Assembly: GCA_947628595.1 (NCBI GenBank)
Contig: CANRAN010000074.1
Coordinates: forward strand, 1 to 6,768
DNA from: an uncultured Clostridia bacterium
GTDB lineage: Bacteria; Bacillota; Clostridia; Oscillospirales; Acutalibacteraceae
Length of the DNA: 6,768 nt
Direction: 5' to 3'
The translations under genes and the position numbers were made by a program. The notes below the pieces were generated by a model. That model saw nothing but the letters and a program-made list of their open reading frames with translations. It did not search any database and was not told the origin of the DNA. Positions within the stretch are counted from its first letter, which is position 1, and each line of letters starts with the position of its first letter. Below are positions 1-4,979 of this stretch, in pieces.

Positions 1-615
1 GACATAAAGGATCTCAAGATTATAACCTGTCACCTCGGAAACGGTTCGTCAATCACGGCCATTGACGGAGGTAAGGTGGTCGATACCAGTATGGGACTTA
101 CTCCCCTTGACGGTATAATGATGGGTACACGCACAGGCTGCCTTGATCCGTCGGTTGTAACTTTCATTATGGAAAAGGAGGGACTTACTCCTTCGGAAAT
201 GGATACACTGCTCAATAAAAAATCCGGATTCCTCGGAATATCGGGCATTTCAAGTGATGACAGAGATGTATCCGAGGCTGCCGAAAAAGGTAACGAAAGG
301 GCAAAGCTTGCAACAGATATGCTCGAATACCAGATACTTAAATACATAGGTTCATATGTTGCTGTACTCGGTGGAGTCGATGCGATAGTATTTACAGCGG
401 GTATAGGTGAGAATCAAAGCTCACACCGTCAGAAGGTATGTGATAAGCTCGGCTATTTAGGCGTTGAGGTAGATGCGGAGATAAATGCCGGTGGTGTTCA
501 CGGCTTTGAGGGTAAAATTTCAACAGAAAACAGTAAGGTTGATGTTTTTGTAATTCCTACAAATGAGGAAATAGTAATTGCAAGAGATACAGCTGCCCTG
601 GTTAAAAAGGCATAA
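1..615 (+). CDS. ackA: Acetate kinase, C-terminal half (5' end outside window)
   Basis: Acetate kinase interconverts acetate + ATP and acetyl phosphate + ADP in the cytoplasm. In fermenters it mainly makes ATP from acetyl phosphate supplied by Pta. The frame is open from base 1, so the start lies outside the window. The 204 residues seen are about half of the usual ~400 and should correspond to roughly residue 198 to the end. Visible family motifs are HLGNGSS (bases 31-51, phosphate-binding loop), DTSMG followed by MGTRTG (its Arg at 130-132 matches the catalytic Arg241 of the Methanosarcina enzyme), GIGEN (400-414, nucleotide-binding loop), and TNEE near the C terminus (first Glu at 565-567 matches the metal-binding Glu384). 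No frameshift or lost catalytic residue is seen in this half. A terminator hairpin follows the stop. Identification is secure; only the missing N-terminal half cannot be checked. Confidence 0.97.
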   Translation, partial: DIKDLKIITCHLGNGSSITAIDGGKVVDTSMGLTPLDGIMMGTRTGCLDPSVVTFIMEKEGLTPSEMDTLLNKKSGFLGISGISSDDRDVSEAAEKGNERAKLATDMLEYQILKYIGSYVAVLGGVDAIVFTAGIGENQSSHRQKVCDKLGYLGVEVDAEINAGGVHGFEGKISTENSKVDVFVIPTNEEIVIARDTAALVKKA

Positions 616-642
616 AGCTGTCAATAATAGAATAATAATACT

Positions 643-671
643 GAAGGCAGGCTTCCATGCTTGCCTTCTTT
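643..671 (+). terminator. Probable rho-independent terminator of ackA
   Basis: GAAGGCAGGC (643-652) pairs with GCTTGCCTTC (659-668) around the six-base loop TTCCAT, giving ten pairs with one G-U. The following T-tract is short (CTTTAA), so termination may be incomplete. It sits 28 bases after the ackA stop and separates ackA from the tmcAL promoter region. Confidence 0.75.
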
Positions 672-704
672 AATGAAGTAAGTATATTTTACATTATCGG
701 TATA

Positions 705-753
705 ATTACAAGTATGTAAACCGACATATAATATTGTCGTTTGATGATATAAT
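705..753 (+). promoter_or_regulatory. Promoter region of tmcAL
   Basis: Two candidate -10 boxes are present. One is TATAAT at 727-732, preceded at 16 bases by ATTACA (705-710, a 4/6 match to TTGACA). The other is TATAAT at 748-753 with the extended-10 TGA directly before it (745-747). Either would start transcription between about 739 and 760, leaving a short leader before the ATG at 788. The first -10 lies between CGACA (722-726) and TGTCG (735-739), an inverted repeat that could be an operator. Which box is used cannot be decided by eye. Confidence 0.5.
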
Positions 754-787
754 GTCTATGGCATACAATACAGAATATGGGTTCGAT

Positions 788-1999
788 ATGAATGGGAAAA
801 ATAATAGAAAAATATCCTCTGTTATATGCGAATATAATCCTTTCCATAACGGGCATGAATATATGTTGAAAAAAATGCGTGAGAATGGTGCGGATTATAT
901 AGTTGCCTGTATGAGTGGAAATTTTGTACAAAGAGGAAGTCCGGCGATATATGATAAATATACAAGGACAAGGGCGGCTCTTTGCGGAGGTGCTGATCTT
1001 GTGATTGAGTTGCCTGTAACATTTTCCTGTGCGGGTGCAGAGCGTTTTGCATATGGAGGAATATACCTGCTGGATTCTCTCGGATGTGTTGATGAGATAG
1101 TATTCGGGAGCGAATGTGGAAATATTGATTTTTTGAGAGGTGCGGCACTTGCTGTTGAGAATAAAAGAGTATCGGAAACGATGCGGAGTTTTCTTGAAAC
1201 AGGTGTAACCTTTGCCTGTGCAAGACAGACCGCAGTAGAGAAGATATACGGAAGGGAAATATCGGATATACTCTCCGAGCCTAACAATATCCTTGCGGTT
1301 GAATATATAAAAGCACTTAACAGGATTGGTTCCGATATAATGCCGTCAACTTTAAAAAGAACGGGAGCAGGGCATGACAGCTGTAATACACATCAAAATA
1401 TTGCGAGTGCAAAACATATAAGATATATAATAGAAAAAGGCGGAAATGCTGATTCATATATGTCCGAATGTGCTTCAAGAATTTTTTCCGATGCCAAAAA
1501 TAAGCCGCCGGTTGGTGGACGTATGTCAAAACTTGAGGGTGCGGTATTATACAGTCTCAGAATGGCAGATAAAGGAAAGCTGTTTGAACTTCCAGAGGTG
1601 AGTGAAGGGCTTGAAAATCGCATATACTCCGCTGTGAAAGGCGGAAAAAGTCTTGAAGAGATAATAGACAGTATAAAAAGTAAGCGTTATACCCGTTCAA
1701 GAATATGCAGAATAATTATGTACGCATTTCTGAATATCGCAAAAGCAGATATGCCGGAAAAGCCCGGATATATAAAAATATTAGGATTTAACGGTCGTGG
1801 AAGGGAGATACTTAAAAAGGCAAAGGAAACCTCGTCGCTTCCAATTGTCATGAGATACGCTGATATCGGAAGATTGGGTGCAGAGAGGAAAAAAATGTTT
1901 GAGCTTGAAAGCCGTTGTGATGATATTTTTGCATTGAGCGGAGAAAATACAGACATCTGCGGAAGAAATCTCACGGAAAAAATTATTATTACGGATTAA
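788..1999 (+). CDS. tmcAL: tRNA(Met) cytidine acetate ligase (TmcAL)
   Basis: TmcAL (formerly YlbM, HIGH_NTase1 family) uses acetate and ATP, through an acetyl-adenylate, to make N4-acetylcytidine at wobble position 34 of elongator tRNA-Met. The 403-residue product matches the usual ~400. It shows the nucleotidyltransferase signature YNPFHNGH (residues 16-23), SGNFVQRG (43-50), YDKYTR (55-60), FGSE (106-109), SEPNNILAVEY (163-173), KRTGAGHDS (190-198) and a following ASAKHIR block (206-212), all in family order. The frame is open back to a TTG at 734. I chose ATG 788 because it is the last start before the catalytic motif, gives a family-like short N terminus, and lies downstream of both candidate -10 boxes. 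Its ribosome binding site is weak, and ATGs at 752 and 758 remain possible. It follows ackA and precedes a mutarotase-fold gene. Function is assigned from family knowledge and motifs. Confidence 0.93.
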   Translation: MNGKNNRKISSVICEYNPFHNGHEYMLKKMRENGADYIVACMSGNFVQRGSPAIYDKYTRTRAALCGGADLVIELPVTFSCAGAERFAYGGIYLLDSLGCVDEIVFGSECGNIDFLRGAALAVENKRVSETMRSFLETGVTFACARQTAVEKIYGREISDILSEPNNILAVEYIKALNRIGSDIMPSTLKRTGAGHDSCNTHQNIASAKHIRYIIEKGGNADSYMSECASRIFSDAKNKPPVGGRMSKLEGAVLYSLRMADKGKLFELPEVSEGLENRIYSAVKGGKSLEEIIDSIKSKRYTRSRICRIIMYAFLNIAKADMPEKPGYIKILGFNGRGREILKKAKETSSLPIVMRYADIGRLGAERKKMFELESRCDDIFALSGENTDICGRNLTEKIIITD

Positions 2000-2034
2000 T
2001 AACGATAACGGCATGGAAAATTATTTTACACTTT

Positions 2035-2040
2035 GGAGGA
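2035..2040 (+). promoter_or_regulatory. Shine-Dalgarno GGAGGA that decides the next start
   Basis: A perfect GGAGGA touches the in-frame ATG at 2041 with no spacer, which is too close for normal initiation. It stands nine bases before the in-frame TTG at 2050. This favours TTG 2050 as the real start, three codons downstream of the ATG. Confidence 0.6.
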
Positions 2041-2049
2041 ATGATTGAT

Positions 2050-2973
2050 TTGTCACTTAATGTAAAAGAAATTAATACTGAAAATTTCGGTCATTGTGCC
2101 CGTTTGACATATGACGATATAGAGGTTATCGTTACTTTGGATTATGGTCCGAGGATTGTGAGTGTAAAAAGGGAAAGCAAGCCGGATCTCATATATAGTG
2201 GAAAAGATTTGAGGCTGCAAAGAAATCATGGGCATAAAATGCGTGTAACGATAGAAAAAAGTACAAATGCTGTCTACTGTGACGACTCTCCTGTGCGATA
2301 CAGTCCGATGTCGGACGGGGTGAGTTTTATACAGACACTGAGTGAGCCTGTGCAGCTTGAGCTTTCAATGGATGTGGTATTTAATACAGATATTGGTGAT
2401 TTTATGGTTGTGCACAGCGTATATAATAAGTCAAAGGAGGATGTAAAGCTTTCGATATACACCGAAACGCCGTTTCGCAGCGAAGGCTTTGTATTTATCC
2501 CACAGAGCAATATCAGAGAAGCCGAACGTCCGAGCAGAGTTCTTTCTTTATGGGATAATTGCAGTTGGAACGATAAACGACTCTTTATCGGTGAACAGTA
2601 TGTTACTGTTCACAGTAATATGCTTGATATAGAGGAGGACGGTGAGTTTAGGCTTATCGGCGGAGATTTCAATAATTCCCGACTGAAAATAGGGATAAAT
2701 AATACAGCAGGCTTTTGCGGATATATTGAGAACGGATATGCGCTCATAAAAAGGTATGTGCATAATCGGAATGCACTTTATCCGTTTACAGGTTGCTCTG
2801 CCTTTGCAACGGTGAATGAAAACTATCTTAGCATACAGAACACAAGCCCGTTTTATATGATAGGTCCGGGAGAATCTGCAAGACATATAGAAAGCTGGAT
2901 TTTTGCACATTATCGGAACGATGTACATTGTAATAATGAAGCAGAACTGGATGCGTTTATAAATACTGTTTAA
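2050..2973 (+). CDS. Galactose-mutarotase-fold protein, DUF4380-like
   Basis: About 307 residues, no signal peptide or membrane segment, so probably cytoplasmic. It is rich in alternating beta-strand patterns typical of the galactose mutarotase-like beta-sandwich. An N-terminal segment LDYGPRIVSV, a central W-N-D-K-R stretch, an FCGYIENGYALIKRY segment and a C-terminal SIQNTSPF...IGPGES..HIESW block resemble DUF4380/aldose-epimerase-like proteins, where the corresponding region reads like 'E..TLSP...L.PGE...H.E.W'. Members of this superfamily bind sugars, but I cannot identify epimerase catalytic residues with confidence, so no reaction is assigned. The start is set at TTG 2050 from ribosome-binding-site spacing; ATG 2041 would add MID. 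It begins 50 bases after tmcAL with no terminator between, so co-transcription is likely. A hairpin at 2995-3026 follows. Fold assignment is moderately sure; function is unknown. Confidence 0.75.
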   Translation: MSLNVKEINTENFGHCARLTYDDIEVIVTLDYGPRIVSVKRESKPDLIYSGKDLRLQRNHGHKMRVTIEKSTNAVYCDDSPVRYSPMSDGVSFIQTLSEPVQLELSMDVVFNTDIGDFMVVHSVYNKSKEDVKLSIYTETPFRSEGFVFIPQSNIREAERPSRVLSLWDNCSWNDKRLFIGEQYVTVHSNMLDIEEDGEFRLIGGDFNNSRLKIGINNTAGFCGYIENGYALIKRYVHNRNALYPFTGCSAFATVNENYLSIQNTSPFYMIGPGESARHIESWIFAHYRNDVHCNNEAELDAFINTV

Positions 2974-2990
2974 TCAACTAAATATGGCAG

Positions 2991-3026
2991 AAAAATACCC
3001 GATAGGCACAGTTGCTTATCGGGTAT
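2991..3026 (-). terminator. Rho-independent terminator of the PAP2 gene
   Basis: ATACCCGATAGGC (2995-3007) pairs with GCTTATCGGGTAT (3014-3026) over 13 pairs with one G-U and a six-base loop. Read on the minus strand it is followed by five Ts (AAAAA at 2991-2995 on the plus strand), the classic arrangement for minus-strand termination. It lies four bases after the PAP2 stop. The plus-strand gene ending at 2973 runs into the same hairpin but has no T-run after it, so it would serve that gene poorly. Confidence 0.88.
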
Positions 3027-3030
3027 AGCT

Positions 3031-3567
3031 TCATGCAGTAAAAAAAGGTATGTATGGTGAAACCGTAACTGCAACGATTCCGCATAAGATACCGAGAAAG
3101 ACTCCGGCTATTACATCTGTGGGATAGTGTACAAGCACATACATTCGTGAAAATCCCATAAGGCAGGCATAAAATAAAACAGGTAAAAAAATCACGGGCA
3201 TCATGATAAAAACAACCGTTGTTACAGCAAAGGATGCAGTAGTGTGACCCGAGGGGAAAGAATAATGTGCAGGGTGCTTTATCAGAAGATCTTTTTCAAA
3301 TTCTCTGCTGCACGGTCTTATTCTTCCGACAATATGTTTAATTGTTACCTCTCCCGCAAGTCCCCCTATTAGCATGGAAAGAATCATTGTGTATCCAACC
3401 AATCTGTAACGGGATATCAGAATCAACGGAATAGAAAGTGCAAACCATATGTAACCATTATTTCCGCTTGTGGTAATTATTACCATGAGTTTATCAAGCT
3501 TTTTGGTGTGTTTGGCTGACAGTTTTGTAAGCACACGATTATCCCATGCCTTTATACGCTCAAGCAT
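3031..3567 (-). CDS. PAP2-family membrane phosphatase
   Basis: A 178-residue integral membrane protein of the type 2 phosphatidic acid phosphatase superfamily. All three active-site motifs are intact: K77-x6-RP ending at P85, PSGH at 105-108 with its catalytic His108, and SR-x5-H-x3-D at 140-151 with nucleophile His147 and Asp151. Hydrophobic segments lie at about 36-52, 58-74, 113-136 and 150-170. Relatives dephosphorylate lipid phosphates such as undecaprenyl pyrophosphate (BcrC-like), phosphatidylglycerol phosphate or phosphatidate on the outer face of the membrane; the motifs do not tell which substrate is used. The start ATG at 3565-3567 has a good AAAGGAG (plus-strand 3574-3580) six bases away. 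An extended -10 lies about 90 bases upstream, and a strong terminator follows the stop. The lipoprotein gene lies upstream on the same strand. Confidence 0.93.
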   Translation of the reverse strand: MLERIKAWDNRVLTKLSAKHTKKLDKLMVIITTSGNNGYIWFALSIPLILISRYRLVGYTMILSMLIGGLAGEVTIKHIVGRIRPCSREFEKDLLIKHPAHYSFPSGHTTASFAVTTVVFIMMPVIFLPVLFYACLMGFSRMYVLVHYPTDVIAGVFLGILCGIVAVTVSPYIPFFTA

Positions 3568-3739
3568 AGTCTGCTCCTTTCTTTGGATCTAATATGGAAA
3601 TATGTTCGGGTTTTAAAAAATTTGATAAAGGTAAGAATAGTATCAACGCTATAATGATTATAGCATAAAATTCATAAAAATTAAATAGTTTTATGCAAAG
3701 AATTGTAAATCTCGCTAATTTCCTGTAACAAAACTGCAT
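3560..3739 (-). CDS. Possible 59-residue single-pass membrane peptide (doubtful)
   Basis: This minus-strand frame starts at ATG 3737-3739 (or GTG 3743-3745) and ends with TGA at 3560-3562, overlapping the PAP2 start by eight bases. It has a basic N terminus, a hydrophobic run of about 18 residues (AIIIIALILFLPL and flanks) and a short polar tail. The overlap would permit translational coupling to PAP2. Against it, the only GAGG touches the ATG without a spacer, much of the frame is simple AT-rich sequence, and a likely PAP2 promoter sits inside it. It is not recognised as any family. It may simply be the PAP2 leader region. Confidence 0.22.
   Translation of the reverse strand: MQFCYRKLARFTILCIKLFNFYEFYAIIIIALILFLPLSNFLKPEHISILDPKKGADYA
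3648..3665 (-). promoter_or_regulatory. Extended -10 promoter of the PAP2 gene inside a perfect palindrome
   Basis: On the minus strand TGC directly precedes TATAAT (plus-strand 3657-3665), an extended -10 element. No convincing -35 is seen 16-18 bases upstream. Transcription from here would give a PAP2 leader of about 80 bases. The -10 is the half of a perfect 17-base palindrome, GCTATAAT-G-ATTATAGC (3648-3664), so a TATAAT is also present on the plus strand and the site could bind a dimeric regulator. Confidence 0.5.
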
Positions 3740-3791
3740 CCTCACAATTTGCCTGTAAACTTTCCTGATCTGTACTGTCGTGTTGCTATGG

Positions 3792-4268
3792 TCAGAGCTT
3801 TACAAAAATATGCTCAACCTTAACAGTAACCTCCTCGCCGTTATCGTCATCAGCCTTGTATTCTTCAGTTCTTATCAGCTCTGTAAGATTATTTTTTTCG
3901 TCATTATACAGTCTGTATTTCGTACCTGTGGAGGTATCGTCACTGCTTTCCTTGGATGAATCAGAAGTTTTTGGTGTGTTAACGTATACCGTAACACCTT
4001 TATCATTATAATCGTATGTAAAATCGAGAGTGCGGCTGTCACTGACGGTAATATATCCGGTTCCGGATTTCTCAAAAATATATTTCATGCTCTTATACAT
4101 CATATCCTCTTGCCCAACACGTTCAACCTCTTCTCCGTCAATATAATATATTTCCTCATAATATTCCCATGTCCCTAACGGGTTAAAGCTGAAATCCGAA
4201 CAACCGCTCATAGCTGTAATTGAAAAGAGTATAATAATCGAAAGCAAGCAGCAAACATATTTTTTCAT
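3792..4268 (-). CDS. Small secreted lipoprotein, function unknown
   Basis: A 158-residue protein with a lipoprotein signal peptide: MKK, a hydrophobic core at about residues 5-19, and the lipobox-like MSGC with Cys23 as the predicted lipidated residue, so it should be anchored to the outer face of the membrane. After the Cys comes NPLGTWEYYEEIYY, a 'G-T-W' opening seen in many small lipocalin-like clostridial lipoproteins. Alternating polar/hydrophobic strands follow, interrupted by a Ser/Asp/Thr-rich low-complexity stretch (about 101-117), and the protein ends in an acidic segment and a final strand. No catalytic motif is recognised. The frame also opens upstream at TTG 4281-4283, but ATG 4268 gives a standard signal peptide and has GGGGG about eight bases before it. 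It is divergent in function from its PAP2 neighbour but may share a transcript, since no terminator is seen after its stop. Confidence 0.85.
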   Translation of the reverse strand: MKKYVCCLLSIIILFSITAMSGCSDFSFNPLGTWEYYEEIYYIDGEEVERVGQEDMMYKSMKYIFEKSGTGYITVSDSRTLDFTYDYNDKGVTVYVNTPKTSDSSKESSDDTSTGTKYRLYNDEKNNLTELIRTEEYKADDDNGEEVTVKVEHIFVKL

Positions 4269-4282
4269 TATAATGACCCCCA

Positions 4283-4312
4283 ATCGTAAATCCTTATATT
4301 AAAGCTGTCCAA
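4283..4312 (-). promoter_or_regulatory. Weak candidate promoter of the lipoprotein gene
   Basis: On the minus strand TTGGAC (plus-strand 4307-4312) and TACGAT (4283-4288) are separated by 18 bases. Each is only a partial match to consensus. It would start transcription about ten to fifteen bases before the lipoprotein ATG, which is short. Read-through from the tRNA unit is an alternative. Confidence 0.25.
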
Positions 4313-4334
4313 CAGGAAAAAATAAGACGGGTAT

Positions 4335-4365
4335 AAAATAAGCGCTCGGAAAACTCCGAACGCTT
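4335..4365 (-). terminator. Rho-independent terminator of tRNA-Leu
   Basis: AAGCGCTCGGA (4340-4350) pairs with TCCGAACGCTT (4355-4365), eleven pairs with one mismatch-tolerant G-U, around the loop AAAC. Read on the minus strand it is followed by ATTTTAT, a short T-tract, with a further T-run about 15 bases on. It lies 20 bases beyond the tRNA 3' end. Confidence 0.85.
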
Positions 4366-4384
4366 ACCGTCCTAAACGGACACA

Positions 4385-4469
4385 TGGTGCGAGTGATGGG
4401 ACTTGAACCCATACGTCGTGAAACACACGCCCCTCAAACGTGCCTGTCTGCCTATTCCAGCACACTCGC
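4385..4469 (-). tRNA. tRNA-Leu (anticodon GAG), CCA encoded
   Basis: Read on the minus strand, acceptor arms GCGAGTG and CACTCGC pair perfectly over seven bases, followed by A and an encoded CCA (plus-strand 4385-4387). The anticodon stem CACGT/GCGTG encloses the loop TTGAGGG with GAG at plus-strand 4433-4435 and T at position 33. The T arm ATGGG-TTCAAGT-CCCAT is intact, and the long variable arm (about 13 bases) and the D-loop with GG identify a class II leucine tRNA. GAG reads CUC and CUU leucine codons. At 85 bases it has a normal length. It is a single-gene unit with its own promoter and terminator. Confidence 0.97.
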
Positions 4470-4481
4470 TTATTCATTGTT

Positions 4482-4517
4482 CCCTCGGAACATTGTCTAT
4501 TATATATTATCCGAGGG
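4482..4517. repeat. 8-bp inverted repeat across the tRNA-Leu -10 box
   Basis: CCCTCGGA (4482-4489) and TCCGAGGG (4510-4517) are exact reverse complements separated by 20 bases that contain the -10 element. The left copy also forms part of the leader hairpin. One arm lies in the promoter spacer and so would not be in the transcript; if meaningful it acts as a DNA site. Confidence 0.5.
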
Positions 4518-4557
4518 CTTTTGTCAAGCCTTTTTTTAAAAAAATAAAAAAAATTCT
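4499..4557 (-). promoter_or_regulatory. Consensus promoter of tRNA-Leu with AT-rich UP-like tract
   Basis: On the minus strand a perfect TTGACA (plus-strand 4522-4527) and a perfect TATAAT (4499-4504) are exactly 17 bases apart. Upstream of the -35 lie runs of T and A (4531-4557) that resemble an UP element. This is the strength expected of a stable-RNA promoter. The start site should be near 4492, about 23 bases before the mature tRNA 5' end, and the leader can form the hairpin TGTTCC-GAG-GGAACA (4478-4492). Confidence 0.93.
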
Positions 4558-4890
4558 GTTAGTTTATAACAGATATGTTACAGAAGGCAAAAAAGGATAG
4601 CAAAATAGGGGAATCTGTGTCATAGTTGATTCGCCAAGTAAAACCAAAACGAAAAGAACCCGATTTACTTTGGATACTATAACACAAAAAATAAAGTTGG
4701 TAATGAATATGCGAAGCAGGAATCCATACGCAGGGTTTGTGGTGTTTTGGGTAGAGCTGCGATTAAAAGGATATAGCGAAGCATTACAGGACTGTACAGT
4801 ATGCTCCGTAAGCTCAGCCTTGTCAGACACTGCTCAATACTAAGTACATTCCGAAACCTTTATCAAACTAAAATATTAGATATAATTTAC
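4558..4890. other. Gene-free stretch with one imperfect hairpin
   Basis: About 330 bases lie between the tRNA promoter and the next promoter without a supported gene. It contains an imperfect hairpin (CCAAGTAAA at 4634-4642 with TTTACTTTGG at 4664-4673) and a ten-base palindrome ACTGTACAGT (4791-4800). Two minus-strand frames are open for 55-88 codons, but neither has a ribosome binding site. It could be a decayed gene, a dispersed intergenic repeat or plain spacer; I recognise nothing specific. Confidence 0.5.
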
Positions 4891-4893
4891 AAA

Positions 4894-4970
4894 TCCGACA
4901 ATTAAGTATATCTTCACTTCTTGACTGTATATAACTGTGGTGCTATAATAAATAAAATACATTTGTCGGA
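4894..4970. repeat. 8-bp inverted repeat flanking the TPR-SUFU-Imm33 promoter
   Basis: TCCGACAA (4894-4901) and TTGTCGGA (4963-4970) are perfect reverse complements. The left arm is upstream of the -35 box, and the right arm runs into the ribosome binding site. The core CGACA/TGTCG recurs around the -10 box upstream of tmcAL (722-739). Confidence 0.5.
4921..4949 (+). promoter_or_regulatory. Strong promoter of the TPR-SUFU-Imm33 gene
   Basis: TTGACT (4921-4926) and TATAAT (4944-4949) are 17 bases apart, and TGC (4941-4943) adds an extended -10. Transcription should begin near 4956, giving a leader of about 24 bases. GGAGGTG (4968-4974) is the ribosome binding site. Confidence 0.88.
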
Positions 4971-4979
4971 GGTGTAAAT

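Noticed and set aside
734..787. N-terminal extension of TmcAL from TTG 734
   Set aside because: It would overlap the candidate -10 boxes, has no ribosome binding site, and adds 18 residues the family lacks.
822..1287. Minus-strand open frames inside tmcAL
   Set aside because: They are shadows of a well-supported coding frame with intact family motifs.
2548..2928. Minus-strand open frame of 126 codons inside the mutarotase-fold gene
   Set aside because: The plus-strand frame has a ribosome binding site and recognisable domain motifs; the antisense frame has neither.
4470..4498. Leader before tRNA-Leu considered as a regulatory RNA such as a T-box
   Set aside because: Only about 23 transcribed bases precede the mature tRNA, far too short; a simple processing leader explains it.
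4403..4600. Plus-strand open frame of 65 codons
   Set aside because: It runs antisense through the tRNA-Leu gene and its promoter, which fully explain the sequence.
4791..4800. Ten-base palindrome ACTGTACAGT as an operator
   Set aside because: It is isolated, with no promoter near it, and a ten-base palindrome is expected by chance at this scale.
4564..4830. Minus-strand open frame of 88 codons with hydrophobic segments
   Set aside because: It starts at GTG without a ribosome binding site, its composition changes abruptly along its length, and no family is recognised.
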